From: Ixodes scapularis
Lineage: Eukaryota; Arthropoda; Arachnida; Ixodida; Ixodidae
Assembly (NCBI RefSeq): GCF_016920785.2
Contig: NW_024609835.1
Location: 87,206,243 to 87,270,242, forward strand
Reading direction: 5' to 3'
Length of the DNA stretch: 64,000 bases
Part shown: piece after piece, positions 40,424-52,557 of the stretch
How the letters are laid out: each line of letters opens with the position of its first letter
Numbering within the stretch: position 1 is the first letter of the stretch
Position numbers and translations under genes: made by a program
The notes under the pieces: generated by a model
Databases searched by the model: none
What the model was told of the DNA's origin: nothing
What the model saw: the letters and a program-made list of their open reading frames with translations, nothing else

Positions 40424-42037
40424 GAAGTATGGTGGCACTGGGATCAAATCTGATGCAACGTCATAGATATGCTCAGCAAATCATCTACTAGAGCAGCCCT
40501 CTAATTGTTTTGACTTGGGCAGGCACCCTACAGGCGTGCGGTTGTGTAATCGCAGCTGCGTGGAGAACGCTACAGGCCTCGGGTTAACAGTCCCAGACCG
40601 CACTCAATAATTTACGCCTCCACAGAGTCGAACCATGCCGCCGAATTTCGGAGGCGGATTGACCTCTCGCTATTTAAACTCTCTCGAAGCCTGATTCGTT
40701 TTCCTTCCCTAGATACCAAAGTGAAATACGAAGAAAATTACAAAAGGCTTTGTAGGAGTTTTTGTAATTAAAATAATTACAGCGTACTTCCGGTAATTGA
40801 GGACGACTGAAAAGGGGAAATTTTATCTAACGTCCTCTCTCCGCCAGGGTGTGAGCCCGGCCACATAGCCTCACGTGTAATATCTTTCTTCTCTACACTA
40901 AAGGGCGAAGTCCGTTTCCAAACTTAAATTCAAATATCATCAAAGAGCGCGATTTGGACAGCAGCATTGCGCGAGCTTCATTTGAAAGCCGTTTTAGTAA
41001 GGGGGCGTCGGTACATCCATATTATTAGCCGAGACATTACAGTATTTTACGAAGACATCTTCTTGAGAGGGGCAGCACCGTGTAACAGGTGGTCCCGGAA
41101 TCGAACTGCTCAATTTTCGCATTTATTTTCCGCAGGATATGGTTCTCATAAGTGCCTGAGTTTATTCTCGTAGCGGGTGAACATTACAGGAAATGAGATA
41201 GTGAAAAAGTGGTCAGCAACAGGGCATTCAACTGAGTACTGATAATCGCCACGCAATACCAGATAATCCCAGAACATGCGGCGACGCGGCAACAGGCACG
41301 CAGTTCTTGGCAGATATTTTGATCAAATTCAAATACTGCGCCATCTTCTTCCGTCCTGGATCGCTGGATTGAATCGAAGCCGGCACTTGCTCGTGCAAAG
41401 TACGTGTCTTGCGCGTTCGCAGGACAAGGGCTAGCGATACTTGTAAGAAATGCGAAGCAACTGTATATGCTCCGCTTGCGGAGCAGAATCCCGCAATAGT
41501 GTTCCCAGAGCGGACATGTTGGATCCAAGGCTGCACTGCGGAAACTGACCGTCGTTTGTGCAAGAGCCCCGAATGCGCGGACGGCGTGGCTGCGAGGCGG
41601 CGTGCTCCGGCGTACTGCGGCATGCGGGGCAGAGAAAATATAGTGTGGCGACACGCCGTACGTGCGCCGTCGTCCCTTCAATTGTCTCCTGTTTCTCTGT
41701 GTTCTTTCTTTAGAATGTTGTAGCTGACGAAAACGTCGTCCTTTCGCAAGCCATAGCTACGCGTTGTTGTCTGGTCCGAAATGCCAAGATGTGCCACTCG
41801 CGTATCACTAACGGGGGCCGCAGACGCGAGCTACGCGATCGTCCTCCGTGTCATTTTCTTCCCAGGCTTTGAAAGCATGTTTTAAAACATCGCTAACGTT
41901 ATAAAACAAGGCGATAATACTGTATCCAGTGGCTAAACACAGGGACTCCGGAAGAATGTGTGATGTTAGGGGGCGACGTCTGGGGGCTCATGTCGCATCG
42001 TGTAGTTCCACCTCTCCCTCTCTCTCTCTTTTTCTTT

Positions 42038-42040
<3 letters not shown>
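40424..42040. other. Intergenic DNA, no gene recognised
   Basis: A GTTCGATTCCGGGACCACC-like word on minus near 41090-41108 resembles a polymerase III B box without a matching A box. Frames at 41184-41723 have no motif. Confidence 0.35.
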
Positions 42041-42092
<52 letters not shown>

Positions 42093-42098
42093 TTTTTT
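42041..42098. repeat. (TA)n microsatellite followed by a T tract
   Basis: About 35 bp of TA repeats, then 24 T residues. It borders the LTR remnant directly. Confidence 0.9.
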
Positions 42099-42839
42099 AC
42101 GAAGATGTACGGCCGCCATCAAATGACAATGACGCGTCCACTCAATGAAATAGAAAGGATTTTATAGAAGCCGGGGCCTTGCGCCCGGAGCGTGGCGCGT
42201 GATGGTCGGGCACGCCACTGCCCCAGTGTCGCTGTCTTCTTCGGCACATTGCCCCCTCCTTTAGAGAGGACGACCCGGCCGATGAATGAAGGAAACACGA
42301 GAGTAAACTGAAAACACACACACAGAGAAGACGAGGCCGGAGACACGTATGACTGCTGCCGGCCGCGTAGAATGAAGATGCTCTTGAGCCTGCTGCCTCT
42401 CTCCACAGCATTGCCGATCTCTGTGCCAGCCACTGCCCCACGACGTCACAATCCGGGCTGGGGAATTTATTTGACCCCTATCAGCACAGACGGGGCTTGG
42501 GACAGGGCAGGAGACCATAAACTCGCGACTGTACCTCGGTTTCGTCAATAGTTCATCTTGTTCACGGCGCTCTTCATAAAAATCCTCGTAGTTCACATTC
42601 GCTGAACCTCTGTCTCACTCACTTTGGCATTTGCGGCACTTCGCGGGGCGGGGACTGTGCGGTGGGGCTATGGTCCGGAGCTCAATCGGCTGCGGCGGAG
42701 GACTGCTGCAACCAACGTCAGGAGCGATGATGACGAAGAACGAATGACGACGTGCCCCGCACCTCCACCAAATGTTACGAAGATGTGCGGCCGGCAGCAA
42801 ATGACAGTGACGCGTCCACTCAATGAAATAGAAAGCATT
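42097..42839 (-). mobile_element. Short LTR retrotransposon remnant (TRIM-like or deleted), minus strand
   Basis: The left LTR, 42097-42450, begins TTACGAAGATGTACGG and ends GACGTCACA. The first 66 bp are repeated at 42773-42839 (TGTTACGAAGATGTGCGG), where the right LTR breaks off. On minus the sequence just inside the right LTR is TTTGGTGGAGGTGCGGGG, a plausible primer-binding site. Only about 320 bp lie between the LTRs, with no gag or pol motif. CCCCGCC-rich sequence and a frame starting MNYEDFYEERREQDE occur there. Confidence 0.55.
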
Positions 42840-42903
42840 GAGTGTAGGGGCATATCCCTACTGGTGTAGAACCTGTGGGGGCCGCTGCCCCGCTGCCCCC
42901 CTG

Positions 42904-42929
42904 CCCCCCCCCCCCCCCCCCCCCCCCCC
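42904..42929. repeat. Poly-C tract
   Basis: Twenty-six C residues after a GCCCCGCTGCCCCCCTG run. Flanking DNA to 43545 contains only a long A/T-tract cluster (about 43240-43295) and no gene. Confidence 0.8.
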
Positions 42930-43545
42930 TGGTTTCGGAGCCCCTAGCTACACATAATGTTGAATGGTCAAGGAACCTTCCATTTCGTTCTAATTTAGTG
43001 TAGGATGTATATTTCGCAAACGCAAAGCGAGAAACATGATTCACCCAAAACTCAGCGCCTACAAGGTCGCTTTCCCGCACGAAGGGAGGATTAAGCTCGA
43101 TGCTCGTGACCGCTTCTCCGCCAATACGGAGTTGGCGGCGAAACCAAACGGAACGCGATACTCTGGCTCTAGGGAGGAGCAGAGCCGTGTAAGAGAAAGT
43201 GTGATCAATAGGAGAATCCCCCAAAGTCAAACATACAAAAAGCAAAAAAAAAAGTTTTTTTTTTGTCGACTTTTTTTTTTTTTTTTTTTTTTTGAGACTC
43301 AAGTTTGCATTGTTGTCGTAGGTCGTCTCCCGGTCTGCGTTTCGCCTCAGTGTGACCATCTTTACTTCCGTAAAACCACCCGTTTTGTTTGAGGATTTTT
43401 CGGCGGAAACTCTAGGAAACAAAAGGCACCTTTGGGATGGCAAGGGGAAAACCTTCATTGTACGAACTTTGGACTGAAATATGAGTCACAATCAATAAAA
43501 ACAGGTTTCTTTTTTTTTATGAGCTCAATCAAAGTCATCTTAATT

Positions 43546-44055
43546 AATCGGAGCTAGCAACAGGATTCGCTTGCTCGAAAGAGTGCTCACATTTGCTCGT
43601 GCCACGCCCACGCCACTTCATGCCGAAAAACTCGGAAAATGGCGGAATGTAAAAAAATTATTTGAGATAATGAGTACAAGATACCCAGAAATGTAATTAA
43701 AATAGAGTATAAAATACTCTCGATCAAAAGTATTTGCAAGATACCAAGATACTTCAAAAAGTATTGGAAATACAGTATCTTCAGTAGAGCAGACTTGTGC
43801 CTATCTTAAATACTCTACTCAAGATTCTATATATCAAATACTCTTTAAAGTAACTTGGTATCTTGCAGATATTTTTCATCAAGAGTATTTCATACTCTAT
43901 TTTAATTACATTTTTGAGTATCTTGTACTCATTATCTCAAATACATTTTCGACATTCTGCCATTTTCTGAGTTTTTCGGATGAAGTGGTGTGGGCGTGGC
44001 TCGAGCAAACGTGATCATTCTTTCGAGCAACCAAATCCTGTTGCTAGCTCCGATT
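43546..44055. mobile_element. Foldback element with AATCGGAGCTAGC ends, 510 bp
   Basis: AATCGGAGCTAGCAACAGGA at the left, complement GTTGCTAGCTCCGATT at the right. The arms of about 240 bp include CCATTTTC, TGAGATAATGAGTACAAGAT and AAAATAGAGTAT. The centre is rich in AGTATTT/AAATACT words. A partial relative lies at 45650-45790. Confidence 0.8.
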
Positions 44056-45084
44056 AGCTATGGCAAAACGGCAAAGTTTTGCCGTAGCGGGGTTAAATAT
44101 TGATAAGCAGAGAACATTGATAGGAAAGAGAACAGGACAGAAAACGAACTAAAAGCTGGATGACTTCTCAAAATCCCAACAAAGCGTCCCCCAACGTTGA
44201 GTGCCTTTCTGAACTCAACCTACCTAAAGAAGGTGCGACCACTGCCGTGGCTATTATGTGAGTTTTCTTTGTTATCCATTCGCTCATATCCGTATCCCAA
44301 GTTCGTTTATAGTGAGCTCTCGATATAGGGAATACGCATTGTAGTTAAACGATGCGTCTAAGGTGCGCCGCAGGACGTGATATTTAGCGATGTCACTATT
44401 GGGGAAGAGATCAGACTGTGGCGCCCCAAGCGGTTAACTTTAGAGCTACATGAATGGGGACAGTAATGACTTAATCGAACGCGGCGTCAGCGTTTGGCTG
44501 GAGTTTGTGTTTTCCCGTGAGGGGGGGGGGGGGGGGGGACGGGGGGGGGGGCGGGGGGGGGGGGGAGGGGCTTTTTTGTTACTACTCAGGCCTGTATGAA
44601 CAATGCAGCATGCACGGTGCCCAACACAGCACAAAAGCAGAAGTGGGTCAAGCGCGTATTCCCTGACGACTGCTTTCGGAAGAAATCCGGCACTTAGCGT
44701 CACTTCGTTTCTTATTAGTATTAGGAAGTTTTCGTAGACTGCGTTTCCCCCTCCGTTAAGCCCTCCGCAAAGAAGAAGCCGCTACTGCGCCTGCGCGCCA
44801 ATGGCCTTGACTGTAGAGTTTCGGGTATCGTAGCGAGCTTCCCTATTTTTACATTACACCGTGCACCGCGCTCTATTGAAGAAGATGACGTGGACATGCC
44901 CACCAAGCCTGTGGGCATATGCACAGGCTTTGTGTTGGGTAAATATAGTGTTTGGGGACAAAACACGGGTCAGAGCGCCCCCTATAGTTCAATCTCCTCG
45001 CCAGTAGCTAAAGCGATCTCTTTATTTCTTTCCCAAAAATGTTTTGTAACATTTATCAGTGATATTGCCACGCGCGTCGCCGAG
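44056..45084. other. Intergenic DNA with a G-rich tract
   Basis: G runs at 44521-44574 give a poly-Pro frame on minus, which I reject. No gene is recognised. Confidence 0.35.
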
Positions 45085-45430
45085 CGAGGACGTAGCCGCA
45101 TGGTTACCGCGCTTGGCTTTCGCGCGGAGCCTCCGGATTCCATTCCAGGAGGAGAACTCTTCTTTTGTTTATTCTTTCAACTTGATACTCTCGTAAGTTC
45201 GAGAGCCTTGTCCTGTGATCGACGTACGAATGCTCTACGCACTGAACGTTATACGCCGAATGTTTCAGAAACCCACGTGGGTACAAAAGGTGCTCCGCGT
45301 GGTGGTCCGGAGTTAGTTTCGTTCCAGCGCTCGATCCTGCTGTTCCTCCGACATCGACGCCTGCAACGCTAGCCTTTCTCTGTTTTGTTTTGTGCACAAG
45401 TTCGCCCCATTAAACCTTTAGTTTCTTCAG
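45085..45430 (+). repeat. tRNA-derived SINE-like repeat
   Basis: GTAGCCGCATGGTTACCGCG (45092) fits an A box and CTCCGGATTCCATTCCAGG (45131) a degenerate B box about 30 bp on. The body continues to GTTTTGTGCACAAG and ATTAAACC near 45411. I recall similar SINEs in ticks. Confidence 0.5.
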
Positions 45431-46525
45431 TTATTCTCCGCCTCATCATTTGTCATTTGGGACAATATCCTGCTCCTTAAATAGTTGGACTGCATAAAAT
45501 AGCCCTACGATGTTGTTGTTTTCTTTTTTTCTTTTTTTGTGTGATGTTACGTGCTAATAAACCGGTCTGGGTAAACCAGATTTGTGCAACTGTTTAAGTT
45601 TCGTGGTCACTAACGCCGATAAAAATTACGCAATCCGAAAGTAACTTCAAAAGCAATTGAATTACATTTCTGAGTATTTGTACTCTACTCAAGATACTTT
45701 ACAGTGAAAGTAGCTTGAGTAATATTTTAAATACTTTATGAAGCAGGTATTTAGTAACTTAACTTAAATACTTGTATTGAGTATTTTGTCCCACACTCGC
45801 TCAGAACTAGCTCGCATTAGTAGGTCGATGAGACCGGCAATCTTTATAGTATGGTATGCACGTTGCAAAAAAACTGTGGAAGCTCAAACATCAGCACGCA
45901 CTCAGCCTTCCCGCACACAGCTATGGCCGACAGTGAATACTCCCTATTTGCAACCCCAGCCCGCCGCTCGCCCTCTCGTGGACGAACGAAGAACCAGAGG
46001 ACCGGGGACGAGGGCGGAGACGGTGGATTATCGGGCTTGGTGCTGCTTTAACGGTGCAGTTTTAACAGAAAAAGCGAGTTCGTTCACATAGAAACTGTTT
46101 TCCACTTCGAAACTTTTAAAAGTCATCTCCGTCACCTGTTACATGCTCCTGCCCTGATTTTATCGAATTGATAGCTAAATTAATTATTTTTAACCCCCTG
46201 AGCAGCGTCATCGAGCAGGCGCATGGGATATCCTAGAAAACCTCTCTGTCTCCGCCATCTTGGGACCACTGCCCGCCATCCATCCACAGAGCGCTGGAGC
46301 AACCAATAGTTACAGTTAACGCAGTCAACAGATTGGGCGCGTTAAGTAGTAAGCCAAACGTCGTTTATTTTTATTTTTCTAGTCGAGTTTTTTTTTTTTT
46401 TTTTTACAGTATTTGTTATGCTGCAAGAGGCTATGGTTTTAAGTCAAGACAAGTCGGAGCTATGGACATGTTTGCTCACTACGAACGGGGAATCAAAGAG
46501 CTCTTCCATCTTTACTCACCGCTCC
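45431..46525. other. Intergenic DNA with an AGTATTT-rich patch
   Basis: 45650-45790 resembles the interior of the foldback at 43546. A 42-codon frame starting MADSEYSLFATPARR at about 45924 has a good start context but no support as a gene. Confidence 0.35.
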
Positions 46526-46742
46526 AATAGACCGATCTCACCAGTCAGTTTGACTGCGCCACTGCTGCCGCAGTGCATCGAGGGAACTAGTCTTTTTCTA
46601 CGTGCGACAACTTCGCTGGAGCTCTGCGCATGTAGAACACGAGACGGCACGAGCCCTCGCATGCACGGCCGTCTGTCCCCTGTGAACTAAAGTTATGGTG
46701 GCGTCACACATGCGCCGAACGCTTAGTGAGATCGGTCTATTT
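46526..46742. mobile_element. MITE with AATAGACCGATCTCAC ends, copy 1 (217 bp)
   Basis: AATAGACCGATCTCAC and its exact complement bound the element. A second copy lies at 59319-59546. The interior is about 180 bp with CATGCGCC and GGCGTCACAC words shared in reverse orientation by copy 2. Confidence 0.8.
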
Positions 46743-47300
46743 ATTTTCTTAAGCACCGCCGTTCCACCAGTTCAGCTTCACGTTCTCAGCCATTGCACAA
46801 AAGGCATTATTGAACACTTCGAACCAACACATCCTGGACGAGACAACAGAATACCCAATCGATCGTTTTTCCCCCCAAAATGCGCACGCTATTCTCGTGA
46901 TTTGCCCGCCGCCAAAACGCGGCGCAAAAATAAATAAAACCCTGTTGGCTATCTTCAGCGGCGGGAGGAACCACCACGCAATTGGCCGTTTTGTGGTCAT
47001 TAATTATCGCCGACCCTGATTAGAAACGAGCGAGACAGACAGAATGAAAAAGAAATCCATAGAAGTGGGGAGGGCGGCGCTTGCACATCTGCGTGGGAGG
47101 AAGGAGGGGGGCAAGGAGGACGCGAAGCAAGACGGCGGACAACGTTGCGTGACGACGCCAAGTTGCGAACCGCCCGAGGTTTGCGCTCGACCATCGGGCG
47201 CCGGCAACGCGCCTTGTGGGCAATCCTCATCCTTTACCGGTTATTATAAGCATTGCGCTAAAACCATTTGCGCCTGAAAGCGATACGAGAATTTTCCCAG
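46743..47300. other. CpG-rich region without a recognised gene
   Basis: Base composition rises in G+C and CpG from about 47040. This could be a promoter-proximal region for the exon proposed below, which is speculative. Confidence 0.3.
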
Positions 47301-47468
47301 GTGTGCGGCGGCGGCCGCCTCGCCCCAAGGCGAGAGTTCCTCGAGGAGTTCCAGCAACTTCGAAGAGTCGAGAAAGATGCGGCGGCGAACGCGCGCGTTA
47401 GGCTCGAGGGGGAAAGCACCCTCGTGCGCGTGCGCTCCCGGTGTCGGCCTTCCCCAAGCAGCGCGTGA
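47301..47468 (+). CDS. Candidate coding exon of an unknown gene
   Basis: TTTTCCCAG at 47292-47300 is a good splice acceptor. The frame after it reads LAPRREFLEEFQQLRRVE, then KDAAANARVRLEGES, a charged, probably helical stretch unlike a random GC-rich frame, and runs to a TGA at 47468. A GTGAGC donor candidate precedes the stop (about 47463). The family is unknown and the partner exons are not visible in the window. It could be a chance frame in a CpG-rich segment. Confidence 0.25.
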   Translation: MCGGGRLAPRREFLEEFQQLRRVEKDAAANARVRLEGESTLVRVRSRCRPSPSSA

Positions 47469-48779
47469 GCGCCATGCGGGCGTGAGAAAAAGGGTGTGGG
47501 GAGGAGGGGGAGGAGGGCGGACGGTTGTGATTTCGTGTCCATTTATTTCCCTCCTGCACGTGCTGGCCAGCCCGTATGGGGTGGACGGGCGGCTTCGCGT
47601 GTGCGCTTAGCAAACGCATCGTGGCGGTCGAGTGCAACGACGCGTGCCGCTTCGGACTGCTGTGTACGCGGCTGACTCGCCACGTCTTTTTGGTGGCACG
47701 ATACTTCGGAACCCGGAATTACAAAAGAAAGAGTGAGAAACCCTGTGGATCTAATGCAGGTGCTTTGTATATACAGCTGACCACCGCGCCACCGTGTTAG
47801 ATGAGTGAATCGCTAATGGGAAAGCGCGCGCACGAAATTTCACGTTTCTGTTCGTGTTTATTTTTGGCCGATTGGTGAGGCGTTTTCGGACGCTGCAGTC
47901 CCTGGCTTTGATTCCGCGGAAGCAAACCAAGCAACACTCTTTTTTTAACGCACAGTGTATCGGCAGAATTTCATGGAAAAGCCTAACGTTCGAGCGTGAC
48001 GAAAAAGCGTTACGCGCAGGCCAAGGGAGCATAAAAAAACGCATAACCCCGTATCTGGCAGCGCACGAGCATTCAAAGAATATAGGAGACATAATTAGTC
48101 CTAACAATTCATACATTATCATTACTAGGAACACAATCCAAACCAGAGAGATTCACCAAGGGCTCAATGGGAATCGAAGCCTGGACCATGAGTTGCGCAC
48201 TCCGACATCTTTGCTCGGCTCCGCAAGTATTTTTTTATAACTTTATTACATGGTAGGTATAGGTAGAAGAGTACATGCATTTCATCGTAGACACACAGAC
48301 AAGCACAAAAAAGGATCTCATTTACAAACTCACACATCGCATATACACTCGGCATTTAACACATGTAACCAGCTCACGGAGCAGAATATACAATTACAGT
48401 TGACAAATAATTGAGGTTATCGTTAATACAATACATCACTCGCACTCAAACAGAATGACTGTTGTTCAGAAATCGGGAAAGTCTAGACATCGATCAAACA
48501 TAAAAAAAAAAAAATATGGTTGGTTGAATTAAGAAGCATAGACGCTCTTGCCGCGTGTTCCAAAAATAACGATTTTGTCGTACGAGGCTTTTCTGCGTGC
48601 CGGTCATTCGTTCTACATCGGCATAGGCTATGAAGCCCTATTAGCACGAACATATCGTGCAGTATTATTTCGTTTTCTGAAAACAGAAGGAAGCGCGGGC
48701 TGTAATCTGTAAGAGTTGCGTATTTCTGTAGTCTAGGTTGCAGTACATCCCAGAATAAAAATGTGTCACTCCAATATAT
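47469..48779. other. Intergenic DNA, no gene recognised
   Basis: AT content rises again after 47800. Frames on both strands around 47751-48240 are mirror coincidences without motifs. Confidence 0.35.
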
Positions 48780-48958
48780 AAAACAATTTTTGATTGTCAA
48801 CAACAATCCCTGGAGAGTGGAAACAAAGAAGACAAAGAAGAAACACAAAACTCCAAACATAGCTATAGGTGACTGGTGCGCGACCGAAAAATTCCGAGTG
48901 GTCCGGATATCGAACCCGGGACCAGTGGAGCGCTCTACCAACCTAGCTAACCAGGAGT
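48780..48958 (-). repeat. tRNA-derived SINE, minus strand
   Basis: On minus, TTAGCTAGGTTGGTAGAGCG is an A-box region and CCCGGGTTCGATATCCGG a B-box region with one extra base. A body with GGTCGCGCACCAGTCACCTA and GTTTGGAG follows. Part of the body recurs at 49165-49200. Confidence 0.75.
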
Positions 48959-49046
48959 GAGACGTCAGTAGAGCTCACGGGTTTTGTCAGCTGCCACCAG
49001 TCTAACACCAGCAAGAATGAACGACCTGCATTTTTTTATGTTATGA

Positions 49047-49301
49047 TTAAGATGCAATTAATGCAAAGGCGCAAGCGAGCTGGACAAGAGTGGCAATAAT
49101 AATCCCCGGAGAATGGGACCAAAGGGGACCAAAAACAAACACAAATCACCAAACACAGCTTTAGGTCGCGCACCAGTCACCTATAGCTGTGTTTGGAGAG
49201 TGGTGTCTGTCCTTTGTCCCGTTTTTTCACCTTCTCTAGATATTATTATTGTCATTCGTATCCGACTCGCTTGTACCTTTCCATTAATTGCATCTTAATC
49301 C
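49047..49301. mobile_element. Foldback made of two inverted SINE-tail copies
   Basis: GATTAAGATGCAATTAATGC (49047) pairs with the complement ending at 49301. AAACACAGCTTTAGG pairs with CCTATAGCTGTGTTT across a 15-bp loop around 49172. The arms carry the same body as the SINE at 48780. Confidence 0.75.
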
Positions 49302-50200
49302 GTTAGATTGTCTCTGACTTGTTACATAGTCAACAATTTACAGTCCAAGGTACAAACATTATTTATTCTTGGAGGTAAGTCTTGACAGGTAACGTGGAGG
49401 TATGTAATTTAAAGAAAAATGCATTTGCTGATGGAGGTACTTCCATTTTTTTAACTATCTAAATAAGAATCGCTGATAGGGTTAAAAATAAAACGAGTGC
49501 GATAAATTGCTATAGAAAAAATGCTCTCTGGGACACTTGCTGACAAAGTTTTTCTTGGTACACTAAATGAACACAGTAATTAAAAGCGTGTTTTAAGAAA
49601 GTCAAACGTGTCAACCAACTTTTCAAAAAGTTTTAAGGTCTACCGTGAAAAGTTGAACCTGTTGAAACAACCAACTAGTTTTGGCTCGCGGCAAGTCGCA
49701 ATTGCAGTACAGTTTTTCAAAATCATTGTTTCCATTATTAAAGAAAACGAAACGGGACACAAACTGGCGGACGAATAGTGACTTAATCCCAACCCGCCAG
49801 GTTCGAATCGGATGAAAAGGTTATCCATCTGCAGGGGTTCTAATGTCGAGCGCAATATAAAAGTTTCAAAAATCCTATGAAACTTTTGAATGTTTGTTCG
49901 AGCGCAGTGAATCATCTGCAGCACGTACTACATAGGCTTTGGGACTAAAAATATGTTACAGACCCTTGCCTTTGTGAAAATCGATGTGTCTTCCTCTCCA
50001 CGCATCTGTTTTCCTCTTCATTGTGGTTGCCATTGATGACCAATATGATCATAGCGGCACATTCAGGTACGCTAGTGGGCCACGATTCCATCCTACGCCT
50101 ACAAAAGTAGATGGTTTCGTTGCCCCTAAGTTCCTAACCATATCAGAAACCATTGCAATTTTAGGTGTTTACAAATGCTCCGTTGAAAATTGGGCGAGTT
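49302..50200. other. Intergenic DNA, no gene recognised
   Basis: Only short frames without motifs. Confidence 0.4.
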
Positions 50201-50343
50201 GGTTATGCATAATTACGAAGAGGAAAACAGCCCCGAAAGTACGGTGGACAAGGAAAGAGGACAGTGGTCGGTCTGGGTGTTCCTCGTTCTTTGTCCTCCG
50301 TACTTTTGGCGCTGTTTTTCTCTTCGTAACTATGCATATGCTC
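50201..50343. repeat. Hairpin repeat, about 65-bp arms
   Basis: TGCATAATTACGAAGAGG and AAAGTACGGTGGACAAGG pair with CCTCCGTACTTT and CTCTTCGTAACTATGCAT. It marks the 3' limit of the LINE remnant. Confidence 0.75.
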
Positions 50344-50886
50344 CTGTCACCGTGCAGTACCATTTTGTTAATTCAATTGCTTCTGCAACACTATTCTTGT
50401 CGGTACAAAAAATGCAACATCATCTGCGAAAGCTAGAACTTTTACTTCTATGCTCCCCAGGCAATACCCATGAATATCCTTACTTTTAAGGATGCTAAGG
50501 CACAGAGCTTCTGAGTATTGTGCAAAAAGAGTTTGGATGACGGGCATCCCTGCGTAACCGAAGATGTTAATTTAGTCTGACTGTGGGCTATTTATTATCA
50601 GTTTCGACGAACTGCTTGCATAGCAAAGTTCACCTAATTCTAAAAGCGTCTTCCTTATGTTTATATGTTGTAGGAGCGCGAATAAAAATGAATGGCTGAT
50701 CTGGTCGAAAGCTTTCGCAAGATCTATATGTACTACTGCTACCTGGTCGTCAATGGGCTGACACGCACTCCAGAACAAAACGCACAACATAGTTGTTAGT
50801 TTGAATAGCCCTGTCACGTATACCGCGAGTTTCATATTCTCCTATTTCTTTTATTATCAGCTGCAATCTTTCGTTGAACATTTTAA

Positions 50887-52557
50887 AGGGACCATGAAAT
50901 GATTTTAATATCGAGTTTCATCCACCGCACGTCGTAAAAGGTGTGAAAAGAAACACAAAAACACAAAAATAGGGAGCCAAAAAAAATTATTTGCTATTGA
51001 ACTTTTAAAAGAAAACTGGACTCTTTTGCGCCTTCCTTCCTTCGCCTGTTCACTACGATGCATCCGCGGAAATGGAGCACGTCAGCCAAATCCAGGTCGC
51101 CTATTGGGTAAGAGCCTACCTCACCAGCACCGCGATCGTAAACAATAAATAGCCGGCGAATGTTTCCTAAAAGTTTTGTTAAATAATATTCAGATCCACA
51201 TTTTGTAGCATAAATAGAGATGTGTGGCGAAAATTGCCAAATTTGATAATGCTGAGAGCCAGGCACCATCTATCGTGTGGTAAACGAAGCAACTACTGCG
51301 CGTGCGCAGTAGGGCAGGGCCGACAGTTACTTCGGTGGCGGCCAGCGACGAACGTTTATTTTCTTTGTTTTCCTTCCTCTCAAAACTCTGACTGACTGAA
51401 CGTTTATTTTTCTACGTGTTCTTCCCGCGCGTGCCGACTTCAAGCAGCAAGAAAACAGTACTTAAAACAGACCACGACGAACAAGAACGCTGGATCCACC
51501 GACTCCGACGAAGCGTATAGGCCTAGCAGGCATTCCGACTCGGCGCTGCGTTGCTTCGTCGCAAGACCGTCTGCCTACGATCGGCTGGCGTGCTAAATGG
51601 AATATGCCCGCGCGACCCTTGTGGACCCTTCCCGTATTATAGTTCGATCACTGACCTCAATTCTAGATTAAGAGGTGAGGTCAATCTCTTCCCCTTGTTT
51701 TCCGAGGCAGTGTTGACGAACACTCGTCGAAAAGGGACTCTCGTCGATTCTATCTTCTTGTTTTGTGTGATATAGAGCTGAAATAAACGCCGTATGGATT
51801 ACCTTCGTAACACGGTATGTACACTTTGTTATTGGTATGCCATTTTTATTCTGACAGACTGCACGTCACTGTCGAGCTATAACAGTTCGTGGGAGGTATA
51901 CGTACAACCCCGGTCCAACCTTTCTTTGCCGAGTGTCGCGTCAGTATCGAGTTGCAATCGTAAAAGAACGGTCCCGAAGCGCTTACAAACAGCGCGAATA
52001 CAAGACTTCCATCAAGCGCGCGCGTCCGCTCCGAGTGTAAACAGGTATTTACGTGACTCTTGCTGACACTCGTAGTTCAAACGTATCTTTTTTAACGTCG
52101 GCTCGCTCCTGCATCTCCGAGGCCGCGAAAAACGCCTCGGCAATTTGTTTCCATCTACGTCGCTTTGCAAACGACTGACACGGGCCACCTTTTACCAACA
52201 ATGACAGTTGGGTTGACTTCTGGAGTCTTCACCGGAAGACTCGCTGCATTTAGGCGCCGATTCAGAAAATACGCCGGTGACATCAGCGCAGTAAAACCTA
52301 CCGGCGCACCCCAACTCGTCGCCGCTAACACTCCCATTCTCCTACTGCCGAGAGAACTTCCGGTTCCGGAAACAGCGTACGTCACGGCTTGTTTTGCGGT
52401 CAGTTGGAGAGAAAGAAAAAGTCGATATTTCATTAATTTTTTGTGTAGAAGTTAATAAACCGAGACGAAAACGGATGCCTGTTCGGAATTCAGTGAACAT
52501 TGACGGTTTAATGTAAAAGTTATCTGGAAAAAGTAAAAAGGTCATTTCATGGTCCCT
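50887..52557. mobile_element. TTAA-specific, Kolobok/T2-like non-autonomous element, 1.67 kb
   Basis: Ends AGGGACCATGAAATGA, with an inverted match at the right, are flanked by TTAA (50883-50886, 52558-52561). TTAAAGGRR termini are the hallmark of T2/Kolobok MITEs. It lies between the DYKV and FNERLQL parts of the LINE reverse transcriptase, so the LINE reads across cleanly once it is removed. No transposase is seen. AATAAA words occur near 51784 and 52453. Confidence 0.8.

Noticed and set aside
41090..41108. B-box-like word, possible tRNA remnant
   Set aside because: No matching A box or stem structure nearby.
41184..41681. 165-codon minus-strand frame
   Set aside because: Cys-containing but no domain; a competing frame overlaps it throughout.
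42820..43458. 212-codon minus-strand frame
   Set aside because: It runs through poly-Lys and poly-Gly stretches from A/T and C tracts and part of an LTR; no domain.
44446..44703. Proline-rich minus-strand frame
   Set aside because: Product of the G tract at 44521-44574.
45924..46052. 42-codon frame starting MADSEYSLF
   Set aside because: Good start context, but short, without a domain and without visible splice partners.
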